The notes below the pieces were generated by a model. That model was not told the DNA's origin. It ran no database searches and worked only from the letters and a program-made list of their open reading frames with translations. The translations under genes and the position numbers were made by a program. A DNA stretch of 64,000 nt, from NCBI GenBank assembly GCA_945898015.1, contig CAMDGM010000015.1, positions 1 through 64,000 on the forward strand, read 5' to 3'. This document shows positions 8,872 to 17,320 of this stretch, piece by piece (the first letter of the stretch is position 1; every line of letters starts with the position of its first letter). The stretch is from PVC group bacterium. Lineage in GTDB: Bacteria > Verrucomicrobiota > Kiritimatiellia > CAIKKV01.

Positions 8872-9420
8872 TTATTCCGCCCATTTGCTGCCTACATCGT
8901 CACCGGTGTTCGCGGAACCATCCGGTCCCAGAGAAAACAGCTTGTAGGCCTGATAGGGATCCACCGTGGAATACTGATAATCCTTGCCCCAAGGATCGGC
9001 TATCGTCAACGTGCTGTTCGTCCACGTCACCCGCCCGTATCCCGCGCTATCCCCCACGCATCCGTGAGACCCTGGGGATTGAAGCCCCACGAGATATTTT
9101 GACCACCGGTCCTTCTGGGTGTCGTTGAACAGGTAAGTGGCCAATCCGTCCCGATACCCCATTCCCCCATCCGGTATGGCGGCAGGACCCGCTGGACCGG
9201 CATACTCCCACACCATTCCACTCACCGGCGGAAAGCACCCATACGAGGCATAATATTCCGTCAAGGCCTGCTTGATGCGCTCCAGATCACCGGCCGCGCG
9301 GGACTTGGCCGTCTTCTGGTTGACCAGCACCATCAGCTTCATGGTGGTGGCGGCCAGGATGGCAATGATGACAATGACCGTCAGCATCTCGATCAGGGTG
9401 AAGCCGCGTTTCGCCGTCAT
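8872..9420 (-). CDS. Major pseudopilin, GspG-like, third of three
   Basis: The 182-residue protein has leader MTAKRG, then FTLIEMLTVIVIIAILAATT with Glu5. ALTEYYASYGCFPP and the C-terminal DPWGKDYQY ... SLGPDGSANTGDD match the GspG family, in which the last Asp-rich loop binds calcium and stabilises the fibre. This is the best candidate for the main fibre subunit, directly downstream of gspF. Prepilin peptidase, GspE and GspD are not in the window. Confidence 0.85.
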   Translation of the reverse strand: MTAKRGFTLIEMLTVIVIIAILAATTMKLMVLVNQKTAKSRAAGDLERIKQALTEYYASYGCFPPVSGMVWEYAGPAGPAAIPDGGMGYRDGLATYLFNDTQKDRWSKYLVGLQSPGSHGCVGDSAGYGRVTWTNSTLTIADPWGKDYQYSTVDPYQAYKLFSLGPDGSANTGDDVGSKWAE

Positions 9421-9448
9421 GCCGCACTCCTTTCCGGATTTCCGATCC

Positions 9449-10744
9449 TTACGCGTTGCTCATATTGGTGATCATGCCGATCATGGGCAGGAACATCGCG
9501 ATCACGATGGTGCCCACGATCACGGCCAGGAAGATGATCATGATGGGCTCGATAATGGACGTCATGGCATCCACAGCCGTATCGACCTCGTCGTCATAGG
9601 TGTCCGCGATTTTCATCAGCATGTCCGGCAGGGCGCCGGTTTCCTCGCCCACCTGAACCATGCCGATCACCATGCCCGGAAAGACCTTGGACGCATCCAG
9701 GGGGGTCACCATGGACTCGCCTTCCTTGACGGCGTCATGCACCTGGCCGATGGCGGTGGAGATCACCTGGTTGCCGGCCACATCCTTGACGATGGTCAAG
9801 GCCTGCAGCATGGGCACGCCGCCCGTCAGCAGGGTGCCGAGCGTCCGGGCGAACGTGGAGATGGCGCCCATCCGGGCGAGTTTTCCAAAAACCGGGGCTT
9901 TCAGCTTGAACACATCCAGCATGTAGCGCCCTTTTTTCGTCGCGGCCATGGCCCGCACCGCAAACACCAGGGCGATAATGACCCCCAGCCCCACCAGCCC
10001 GTGCTGGGTCACGAATCCACTGATGCCCATCACGAAACGGGTCAAGGCCGGCATACCGTCCGCGCTGCCCGACAGGTCCTTGAAAATTTCGGCGAATTTG
10101 GGAATGATCACCATCAACATGAAGGTGAGAATGCTCATGGCCATCACCAGCACCACAACGGGGTACACCATGGCGCCCTTGATCTTGTTCTTGATGCGCT
10201 GCCCCTTTTCCATGAACTCGGCCATGCGGACCAGCACGACTTCCAGCGCGCCGCCGGCCTCGCCGGCCTTCACCATGTTCACGAAAAACTTGTCGAACAC
10301 CTTGGGCTGCTGGGCCATGGCTTCCGCAAAGGTGCTGCCGCCCTCCACGGACTCCGCCATCCCGTTCACGGCGGCCCGCAACGTGGGATTGGGCTCCTGC
10401 TTCTGCAGAATGTGAAGACCGCGGAGAAGAGGAAGCCCGGCATCCAGCAGGGTTGCCAGCTGGCGGGTGAAAATGGTGAGCTGCTTGGCATTGACGCGCG
10501 CGGCGAAAAGCGCGCTCATGAACCGGGGCATTTTGATTTCGGTGCTCATCCCGCCCTTGGCCATGGCGGATTCCCCGGGTTTCGAGGCGCTGCCTCCGGG
10601 TTTCTTGCCCAGTTCCTCGACTTTGGTGGGGAACAGGCCTTTTTCACGGAGCGCACCGATCAGCCGGTTCTGGTTTTCGGCGTCCATGACGCCTTCCGTC
10701 TCATGCCCCTTGGCATCCATGGCTACAAATCTGAATTTCGGCAC
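9449..10744 (-). CDS. gspF: Type II secretion / type IV pilus inner-membrane platform protein GspF/PilC
   Basis: The 431-residue protein contains two repeated GspF domains. The first is around the FTRQLATLLDAGLPL motif, with the repeat at STFARTLGTLLTGGVPMLQ. There are three or four membrane segments, and the end (MFLPMIGMITNMSNA) is typical of the family. An N-terminal FRFVAMDAKG segment is also characteristic. The start is GTG preceded by GGGGAGG. GspF couples the cytoplasmic ATPase to pseudopilin assembly. It is the first gene of an operon running to 4095. Confidence 0.93.
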   Translation of the reverse strand: MPKFRFVAMDAKGHETEGVMDAENQNRLIGALREKGLFPTKVEELGKKPGGSASKPGESAMAKGGMSTEIKMPRFMSALFAARVNAKQLTIFTRQLATLLDAGLPLLRGLHILQKQEPNPTLRAAVNGMAESVEGGSTFAEAMAQQPKVFDKFFVNMVKAGEAGGALEVVLVRMAEFMEKGQRIKNKIKGAMVYPVVVLVMAMSILTFMLMVIIPKFAEIFKDLSGSADGMPALTRFVMGISGFVTQHGLVGLGVIIALVFAVRAMAATKKGRYMLDVFKLKAPVFGKLARMGAISTFARTLGTLLTGGVPMLQALTIVKDVAGNQVISTAIGQVHDAVKEGESMVTPLDASKVFPGMVIGMVQVGEETGALPDMLMKIADTYDDEVDTAVDAMTSIIEPIMIIFLAVIVGTIVIAMFLPMIGMITNMSNA

Positions 10745-10803
10745 AACAACCTCCCCACCGAACCCGGATTCCGGCGCTATGACTTATCCTGCCCGCCTTA
10801 CTA

Positions 10804-10809
10804 ACTATA
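10804..10809 (-). promoter_or_regulatory. Putative -10 box for the gspF operon
   Basis: The minus strand reads TATAGT about 60 bp before the gspF start. A matching -35 is not evident. Confidence 0.3.
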
Positions 10810-10925
10810 AAACTAGCAAATCCGGAATTCCTGCACAATCTTAATCACAGACCGCGAATCGCGACAGGCCTGATCAAGGTTCGGATTGTTATTTCTTGTT
10901 TCACAACCCGAGTCTCACGCAAAGC

Positions 10926-10992
10926 CACCAAGTCCACAAAGAAGAATATCTGGTTGTCTTATTGCTTCTGGCTGTGTCTTTGTGTCTTGGTG
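10926..10992. repeat. Inverted CACAAAG-type intergenic repeat
   Basis: CACCAAGTCCACAAAG (10926-10941) and CTTTGTGTCTTGGTG (10978-10992) are near-complementary arms about 36 bp apart. This wording (CACAAAG / CTTTGTG) recurs as an intergenic repeat in many environmental bacterial genomes. No coding content is seen. Confidence 0.5.
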
Positions 10993-11022
10993 TGATCCCC
11001 TTTTATCGTTCATCCCGAACTA

Positions 11023-11110
11023 CGGGCTTGTAGCGGAAGCCAAAATCGCGCGCCCAGGGACGCCCGAAACGACGCAACCGCTCAGCCTTTCCGCCAGTCA
11101 GCCACAAGGC
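11023..11110 (+). repeat. Internally deleted relative of the dispersed repeat
   Basis: GTAGCGGAAGCCAAAATCGC resembles the left flank of copies A and B, and CGCCCGAAACGACGCAACCG then the right flank follow directly. The roughly 150-bp core is almost entirely absent. The right flank (CTCAGCCTTTCCGCCAGTCA) matches copy B better than copy A. Together with the promoter and the CACAAAG repeat, this accounts for the 520-bp gap between gspF and the acyltransferase. Confidence 0.6.
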
Positions 11111-11211
11111 GTGCCATTAAGGCCCCGTCTTTATCAGAATTCTGTCTTACGCCCTTCCCTGCTATCACACGGCGATTCTTCTTTTCTTCTTTTCATCACA
11201 TGCTTCTTTAC

Positions 11212-11240
11212 TTGCCTCGGCACCGCCCGCTTCGTATAAT
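11212..11240 (+). promoter_or_regulatory. Sigma70-type promoter of the exopolysaccharide arm
   Basis: TTGCCT (11212-11217), a 17-bp spacer and a perfect TATAAT (11235-11240) precede the acyltransferase start by 26 bp. This is the best-formed promoter in the window. Confidence 0.7.
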
Positions 11241-11266
11241 TTGCGCATTATTTACGGAAGGGGTCT

Positions 11267-12730
11267 ATGCTTTTCCCGACCACAGCATTTGCAGTCTTTT
11301 TTGCGATCGTCTTTTTCCTCCACTGGGCCTTGATTACGCGCACGGGGCCCTGGAAATGGTTCATTCTCATCGCCAGCTATTTCTTTTATGGCTTCTGGAA
11401 CTGGAAATTCATTTTTCTGCTCGGCGGCTGCACCGTCATCAACCACATCTTCGCCGTCCTGATCCACCGGCTCCCGGCCGATTCCCCCCGTCGCAAACCC
11501 CTGCTCGTCCTGCTCTGCGTCATCGACCTGAGCGTGCTGGGGTTCTTCAAGTACTTTGGCTTCCTGACGCTGACCGTCTTCCAGACCCTGGCCGCGATCG
11601 GGCTTCCGGTTTCCCAGGGCCCCATGATGAACCTGCTCGAGCTGTCCGGCCGCATCATGCTGCCGATCGGCATTTCCTTCTTCACCTTCCAGGGGCTGAG
11701 CTACGTGATCGACGTCTACCGCGGCGAGCTCCGTCCCGCGAAAACGCTGCTCGACTTCGCCATTTACAAAGCCTTCTTCCCCCAGCTGGTGGCCGGCCCC
11801 ATCGTCCGGGCCCGCGACCTGCTCCCGCAGATGGAGTCCCCGCCCACCCGCCTGCTGCCGCTGGACACCGGCCGCGCCGCCTTTCTCATCCTCACCGGCC
11901 TGTTCAAGAAAATCGTGGTAGCCAACTTCCTGGCCGACAAGCTGGCCGATCCGGTGTTCGCCAATCCGGAAGCCTTCGGCGCCCTGGACGCCCTCCTGGG
12001 CGTCTGGGCGTATGCGATCCAGATCTACTGCGACTTCTCCGCCTACTCCGACATCGCCATTGGCGTCTCGCTGCTCCTGGGCTTCCACTTCCCCATCAAC
12101 TTCAACGCCCCCTACTTCGCCACCTCGATGCAGGATTTCTGGCATCGCTGGCACATCTCCCTCTCCACCTGGCTGCGCGATTACGTCTACATTCCCCTGG
12201 GCGGATCCCGGAATGGCGAACTGATGACCTACCGCAACCAGTTCCTGACCTTCCTGCTGGGCGGCCTCTGGCACGGCGCGGGCTGGACCTTCCTGATCTG
12301 GGGCGCGTTCCACGGCGCCTTTCTCGCGATCGAACGGTTCCTGGGCCGGCTCCGCCACGGAAACACCCCCGCCGCCAGCGCGGAACCAACCGGCGCCTTT
12401 GCCATCTTCTGGCGCCGGATCTGGATCTTCCAATGGGTCTGCGTGTCCTGGATCTTTTTCCGCTCCCAGTCGCTGGATGACGCCCTGGCGATCTTCCGCT
12501 GCCTCGGCCACTGGTCCGCGCCGGTGACGCTCTGGAATCCGGTCTTCCTGACGGTGCTGGCACTGGGCTGGCTGGTCCAGTTCTGCGACGGCACCCGGAT
12601 GGAAGCCGCCTGGAACCGTTTCAGCCGGGCCCCGGTGGTCCTGCAGGGAGTGGCGTGCGCCGTGGTGCTTCTCGTCATCCTGGGGCTGGGGCCCCAGGGG
12701 GTGGCGCCCTTCATCTATTTCCAGTTCTAA
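11267..12730 (+). CDS. MBOAT-family polysaccharide O-acyltransferase (AlgI-like)
   Basis: The 487-residue polytopic membrane protein has about ten hydrophobic segments. Family landmarks are FWHRWHISLSTWLRDYVYIP (about 290) and LLGGLWHGAGWTFLIWGAFHG, whose invariant His (about 336) is catalytic in AlgI/DltB/PatA. These proteins pass an acyl group, usually acetyl, across the inner membrane for transfer to an exported glycan. A GGAAGGGG ribosome site and a strong promoter lie just upstream. The next two genes (a small membrane protein and an SGNH protein) are the usual partners, as with AlgJ/AlgX. An acetylated exopolysaccharide is therefore the expected product. Confidence 0.92.
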   Translation: MLFPTTAFAVFFAIVFFLHWALITRTGPWKWFILIASYFFYGFWNWKFIFLLGGCTVINHIFAVLIHRLPADSPRRKPLLVLLCVIDLSVLGFFKYFGFLTLTVFQTLAAIGLPVSQGPMMNLLELSGRIMLPIGISFFTFQGLSYVIDVYRGELRPAKTLLDFAIYKAFFPQLVAGPIVRARDLLPQMESPPTRLLPLDTGRAAFLILTGLFKKIVVANFLADKLADPVFANPEAFGALDALLGVWAYAIQIYCDFSAYSDIAIGVSLLLGFHFPINFNAPYFATSMQDFWHRWHISLSTWLRDYVYIPLGGSRNGELMTYRNQFLTFLLGGLWHGAGWTFLIWGAFHGAFLAIERFLGRLRHGNTPAASAEPTGAFAIFWRRIWIFQWVCVSWIFFRSQSLDDALAIFRCLGHWSAPVTLWNPVFLTVLALGWLVQFCDGTRMEAAWNRFSRAPVVLQGVACAVVLLVILGLGPQGVAPFIYFQF

Positions 12731-12748
12731 CCTCACGGAAAATCAATC

Positions 12749-13027
12749 ATGGCCAGATGGCGCGATGAAATCGGAGAACGCCGGGCGAAAGCCGGTCAGG
12801 GACTGCCCCTGGCCCGGGTTTGCGCCGGCGTCGTGGCGTTCTATCTTCTCGCGATCCTGCTTAACGGCGATGCGGTCTACCAGAATGCGGAGAAACTGCC
12901 CTTCGGCCCCGGGCGCGAAGCCAGCCTCCGCCTGGCCCTCCCTTTGAAATGGATCAGCCGGACATCCGGCTTTTACAAAGTCCGCGAATGGATTGAACAC
13001 GTATGGCACAAGGAGAATCCCACATGA
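12749..13027 (+). CDS. Small membrane protein between MBOAT and SGNH genes
   Basis: The 92-residue protein has one hydrophobic segment (about residues 24-40, VCAGVVAFYLLAILLNGDAV) and a C-terminal WISRTSGFYKVREWIEHVW stretch. It resembles the N-terminal anchor part of AlgJ-like proteins, split off from the catalytic domain encoded next. It ends with an ATGA overlap with the SGNH gene, so the two are probably translated together and may form one complex. The function is inferred from context. Confidence 0.7.
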   Translation: MARWRDEIGERRAKAGQGLPLARVCAGVVAFYLLAILLNGDAVYQNAEKLPFGPGREASLRLALPLKWISRTSGFYKVREWIEHVWHKENPT

Positions 13028-13749
13028 TCACGACCCTGACTCGCCCCGTCCGCCTGCCCGCCGCTCTTCTCGCCCTCGCCCTTGCCTTGACCGGGACCGG
13101 CCTGGCGCAACAAGCCCAGCCCGAGCGCGTGGCCTTCCTCGGGGACTCGATGATGAAACTGCTCGGCCACCAGGGCACCCGCGAAATGGGCAAGCTCCCC
13201 GGCGTCACCGTGGTCACCAATTTCACCTCGCTCGGGTCCGGACTGGCCCGGCTGGACGCCTTCGACTGGATGGCCAAATTCGACACCGTGATGCGGGAAA
13301 CCCGCCCCACCCTCGTCATTGTCGCCCTGGGCACCAACGACAAGCAGCCGATGGCCACAGCCGATGGCCGCACCGTGCGGCCCGGCGAACCGGACTGGAC
13401 GCCCGAATATGCCCGTCGCGTCGGCCAGGCCATGGATATCCTCCTGAAGGGCGGCGCCGCCCGTGTCTGCTGGATGGAACTTCCGGTCATGAAAAACCCC
13501 CAGCACGAGGCCGATGCCGCCGCGATCAACGACGTGGTCAAGGAGCAGGCGGCGGCCCGGCCGGCGGTCACCTTCTTCGGCGTCCGTTCTTTCCTGAGCC
13601 GGAAACCGGGCGAATTCTCGAAGTATATGATTGATGCCACCGGAAAGCCGATCGAGTTCCGGGATGTCGACGGCGTCCATCTGACCCGGGCCGGCGCGGA
13701 CCTCGTGGTCACCAAACTGATCGCGGCGCTCTGGCCCAAAGGAGGTTGA
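13024..13749 (+). CDS. Secreted SGNH/GDSL-family hydrolase or O-acyltransferase
   Basis: The 241-residue protein has a signal peptide ending LTGTGLAQQ (about residue 28). The SGNH blocks are in order: GDS in VAFLGDSMMK (Ser nucleophile), GTND in VALGTNDKQ, and the C-terminal DGVHLT with the catalytic Asp/His pair. Beside an MBOAT protein such enzymes finish acyl transfer to, or remove acyl groups from, an extracellular polysaccharide. The ATG at 13024 has AGGAG 8 bp upstream; an upstream in-frame ATG at 13003 lies inside the previous gene and would spoil the signal peptide. Confidence 0.88.
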   Translation: MITTLTRPVRLPAALLALALALTGTGLAQQAQPERVAFLGDSMMKLLGHQGTREMGKLPGVTVVTNFTSLGSGLARLDAFDWMAKFDTVMRETRPTLVIVALGTNDKQPMATADGRTVRPGEPDWTPEYARRVGQAMDILLKGGAARVCWMELPVMKNPQHEADAAAINDVVKEQAAARPAVTFFGVRSFLSRKPGEFSKYMIDATGKPIEFRDVDGVHLTRAGADLVVTKLIAALWPKGG

Positions 13750-13750
13750 G

Positions 13751-16700
13751 ATGATTTTAAACACCCCGTCAGTCCGGACCGTTCTGACCTTCGCGTATCT
13801 CCTGCTACTGACGGCGGCCGTTCGCGCCCAATCCCTTTCACCGGCCCTCCCGCAACCGACGGCGCCGGTCGCCTCCTTCACCAATTTCACCGGACGCTTT
13901 CAGCTGGCGCCGCTGGCCCCGGCCAGCGAGAAAGGCCGGCAGGAAGGGGACGCGACCGTGGTGTCGCCGGCCCGCCAGTCCCTCTACGAGGGGCTGATCC
14001 TCGTGCAGGACAAGGACTACTCCAACGCGGTGCCCAAGCTGGAAAAAGCACTCGCGGATGACCCGGCCCTCCTCGGTGGATGGGAAGCGCTCGGATGGTC
14101 GTATTGGAATCTGGACGAGAAGGAGAAGGCCGAACTGACGTGGACCCGGCTGATGAAACTCGCGCCGGCCAACCCCATGCCCTACAACTTGCTGGCGCAG
14201 ATCGAAACGAACCGGAAAAACCTGGAAAAGGCCGAAGCGCTCCTCCGGAAAAGCCTGTCCCTGGACCCCAAGCAGTTCGAAACACGACTGAGCCTCGGCC
14301 TCAACCTGGCCTGGCAATCCAAGTCGGAGGAGGCCAACAAGCTTCTGCGCCAGCTCGTCCAGGAAGAGCCGGACCGGATCGATATCCGCATCGAGCTGGC
14401 CCACACCGGCTACGTGCTGCAACAATACGAAGACAGCGCGGCGCAGTGGAAAATAGTCTGCTCCGTCATTCCCGACAATCCCGAGTACCTGATCGAATGG
14501 GCGCGCTGCCTGCTCTACTCCGGCGAACTTGACCAGGCCACCCTCGTGGGCCAGAAGGCGGCGGAGCTCGACGGCGGCTCGCTGCAGGCCCTGAATGTGC
14601 TGGCGGACATCGCGGAGATCGGAAACCGCCTTGAAGACGCCATTCCCGAGCTCCGCAAGTTGATCGACCGCACGGACGACGCGCTGACCCGCAGCCAGCT
14701 CCGGTCGCGGCTGGCCAACATCCTGCGCCGGCTTTACGCGAAAGACCCCAAGCGGTTCCCGCTCAAGCCGATCATCGACGAATGCAAGACCGCCCTCGAC
14801 GAAGACCCCCGGAACATCAACATGATGCAGTTCCTCTCGGAAATCTACGTCATGGGCCGCTATTACGACGACGCCCTCAAACTCCTTCTCCGCATCCACG
14901 ACGACCTCAACCCGCTCAATTACCGGGCCCAGCGGAGCCTCTTTGAGATCTACCTCGAACGCCGCGAATTCGACAACGCCGGCAAGATGATCGACGAGAT
15001 CTACGGCTCCCCCACGGCCGATTCCCCGTACCGGTTCATGGATACGGCCCGCCTCGAGTTTGCCAAGGGCAACTACGCCGAGGCCATCCACACGCTGGAC
15101 CGGATGGAGCGGGAAAGCATGAAGGGGTCCATCCTGACGCTGTCCTACTCCGCCCTCGCGGTGTCGGACTGGGAGCCGGGCATGCCCGTCCGCCTGTTCC
15201 GCGAACACCTCCTGTTTCTCAAACGGGCGGGATACACCTTTCTCACCCCGGACCAGATGCTTCCCTATTTTGAATCGCGCAAATCGAAGGACGCCGACCC
15301 GGGGTTCCCGGCGCCCTACCGCTTCATCCGCTGGCTGCGGTACAGCTTCACGGGGATCGAGCCGGCCCCGAGCGACAAGCCCGATCTCGAATCATACCGC
15401 CCGGACCGCATGGTGTGCGTCACCTTTGACGGCGCGCTCCGGACCTCCTTCTCCCACGCGTCTCCCGTGGCCGAAGAATTCGACGTCCCGCTCGCCATGC
15501 ATATTCCGGTCGGAACCGTCGCCCGCCGTGAATATGGCCTCTGCTCCTGGGATGAAATCAAAACCTTCCAGGACACCGGCCTCTGGACCATGGGAAGCGG
15601 CTGCATCGATGCCGGCAATCAATCCCCCGGCTACGAAGACGGCTACCGGATCACCCCCCTTCCCAACCGCCTCTGGCTGGCCGATAAAAAACGCCTGGAG
15701 TCGCTCCGCGAATGGTCGTTGCGGGTGAGCGCCGAAATCCGGGACAGCCGGAAGATGATTGTCGAAAAGCTGGGCCTTGACCCCACCAACGGATGCCGGT
15801 CCGTGGCCTTCCCGTTTGGCGAGCTCGGGCAGATGGAACGCTCCAACATTGACACCATCGGGAACGTGCCGGTGCGCATCGTCAACGAAGCCAGCATGAC
15901 GTACCGCGTGGGATTCATCCAGAGCCTTTTCGGCTACTCCACCATGGCCAACAACCCCCTGGTCCAAAGCCGCTACCAGCCGGCCAAGGATGAGACCGGC
16001 CAGCAGGTGCTCAACCATGCCATTGAAAAACAGCCCGTCCTCATGGCGCGGCGGCTGAAGGCCGAATTCGCCGCGCTCCAGGGGAAGCCCCACCTTGCCT
16101 ACCGGATGCTCGACCTGCTGGACCGGGACGGGTATCCGGCCGAATCCCTGCGAAAACTCCGCGAATACGTCGACCAGCGGGTCGCCGGGCGAATCAGCCA
16201 GGCGGACATCGACGTGGAGCCCGGGAAAACCGCGGGCGGCCTCTCCCTGAGCAAGCCCTACGTCGGGCTCGACGTCCTGGTCACAAAAGCGAACCGCCAG
16301 ATCGACATCACGGAATACGGCGTTCGGGGCGGGTTGAACCTATCCTCCTCCCTCCGGGCGGAAGCCTGGCTCAAAGCCGGCACCATCCACCAGGAGATCG
16401 AGTCGAACATCCTGGTCAAAGTCAAGGAAACGACAACCTCTCAAAGCCTCGTGGTCACCCGGGGATCGGACAACGGCACCCCCATCAACAAGCGCGAACA
16501 AACGATCACCACGCAAATCAGCGAGGTCCAAAGCAACCGGGTCGAACGCTACCAATACGACGCGGACTACACCTATGTCGGCGGCCGGCTCTCCTACCGG
16601 ATCAAGGACGGATCCAACCTGGAAGGCCATTTTGGCGTCAAGGGGTACACCGGCGACCAGGAATCCGGCAATGAGCCGGTCTGGGGCATCGCCCACCTCT

Positions 16701-17320
16701 GGCATCCGGTGCCGGGCCTGGATGTCTCCTCGGCCTATGACCGCGACCTCGTCCCCTCCGGCATCAAGATCATCACCTCCGATGCCGTCGGCATCAAAAC
16801 CGTCTGGCAGGCCCGGGATTGGTGGGAAATCAGCGCCTTCGGGCGGTACTCCCACTACTCGAACACCAATGCCATGCTTCACCTGATGGGCAGCTCGATG
16901 TGGCTCCTCGGCGAACAGCAGAACCTCTACGCCGGCATCCAATATGAGCTGACCACCGTTGACGACTACAGCGAATTGTACTGGTGCCCCTACTGGGAAG
17001 AGCGGATCAACTTCGCCCTGCGGATGAGCCGGAGCTTCCCGAAATTCTTTACGAGCGCGGAAGGCAAGCTGGGCGTGGCCCGGGAAGACGGCCGCCCCTC
17101 CGACATGGAAAAATGGAAAAAGCTCAAAGTTCAGGGCGATGCCCAGGGCTTCTATGCCGGAGACAAGCCCGGAAGCGACTGGGAGCCCAGCGTGGGGCTG
17201 TCAGGCACGCTTCGGCGGATGATCGGCCGCCACATGGAACTGGAGGCGCAGGCGAGCACCTCCTTCTACTCCGACTATTCGGAATACATGCTCGGCGCCT
17301 CGCTCCTCTATCACTTCTGA
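13751..17320 (+). CDS. TPR / NodB-like deacetylase / outer-membrane beta-barrel fusion (PgaA-PgaB-like)
   Basis: The 1189-residue protein starts with a signal peptide (1-26, ending AAVRA). TPR-type helical repeats run from about 70 to 480 (for example ALLGGWEALGWSYWNLDEKE). A polysaccharide-deacetylase-like domain follows (about 480-760), including GYTFLTPDQM, VCVTFDGA and VAFPFGELGQ. An antiparallel beta region from about 835 ends in Phe (LGASLLYHF), as outer-membrane barrels do. In the PNAG system PgaA is TPR plus porin and PgaB is the deacetylase; here both parts sit in one chain. The canonical FDDG metal motif reads FDGA, so deacetylase activity is doubtful. The start is preceded by AAGGAGG. 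The 3' end overlaps the convergent gene by 10 bp. Confidence 0.82.
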   Translation: MILNTPSVRTVLTFAYLLLLTAAVRAQSLSPALPQPTAPVASFTNFTGRFQLAPLAPASEKGRQEGDATVVSPARQSLYEGLILVQDKDYSNAVPKLEKALADDPALLGGWEALGWSYWNLDEKEKAELTWTRLMKLAPANPMPYNLLAQIETNRKNLEKAEALLRKSLSLDPKQFETRLSLGLNLAWQSKSEEANKLLRQLVQEEPDRIDIRIELAHTGYVLQQYEDSAAQWKIVCSVIPDNPEYLIEWARCLLYSGELDQATLVGQKAAELDGGSLQALNVLADIAEIGNRLEDAIPELRKLIDRTDDALTRSQLRSRLANILRRLYAKDPKRFPLKPIIDECKTALDEDPRNINMMQFLSEIYVMGRYYDDALKLLLRIHDDLNPLNYRAQRSLFEIYLERREFDNAGKMIDEIYGSPTADSPYRFMDTARLEFAKGNYAEAIHTLDRMERESMKGSILTLSYSALAVSDWEPGMPVRLFREHLLFLKRAGYTFLTPDQMLPYFESRKSKDADPGFPAPYRFIRWLRYSFTGIEPAPSDKPDLESYRPDRMVCVTFDGALRTSFSHASPVAEEFDVPLAMHIPVGTVARREYGLCSWDEIKTFQDTGLWTMGSGCIDAGNQSPGYEDGYRITPLPNRLWLADKKRLESLREWSLRVSAEIRDSRKMIVEKLGLDPTNGCRSVAFPFGELGQMERSNIDTIGNVPVRIVNEASMTYRVGFIQSLFGYSTMANNPLVQSRYQPAKDETGQQVLNHAIEKQPVLMARRLKAEFAALQGKPHLAYRMLDLLDRDGYPAESLRKLREYVDQRVAGRISQADIDVEPGKTAGGLSLSKPYVGLDVLVTKANRQIDITEYGVRGGLNLSSSLRAEAWLKAGTIHQEIESNILVKVKETTTSQSLVVTRGSDNGTPINKREQTITTQISEVQSNRVERYQYDADYTYVGGRLSYRIKDGSNLEGHFGVKGYTGDQESGNEPVWGIAHLWHPVPGLDVSSAYDRDLVPSGIKIITSDAVGIKTVWQARDWWEISAFGRYSHYSNTNAMLHLMGSSMWLLGEQQNLYAGIQYELTTVDDYSELYWCPYWEERINFALRMSRSFPKFFTSAEGKLGVAREDGRPSDMEKWKKLKVQGDAQGFYAGDKPGSDWEPSVGLSGTLRRMIGRHMELEAQASTSFYSDYSEYMLGASLLYHF

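Noticed and set aside
9272-10804. A 510-codon His-rich frame opposite gspF
   Set aside because: It is a shadow of the GspF and pseudopilin genes with biased composition and no motif.
15392-16093. Minus-strand frame inside the TPR/barrel gene
   Set aside because: It is antisense to a domain-supported gene and has no signal, motif or ribosome site.
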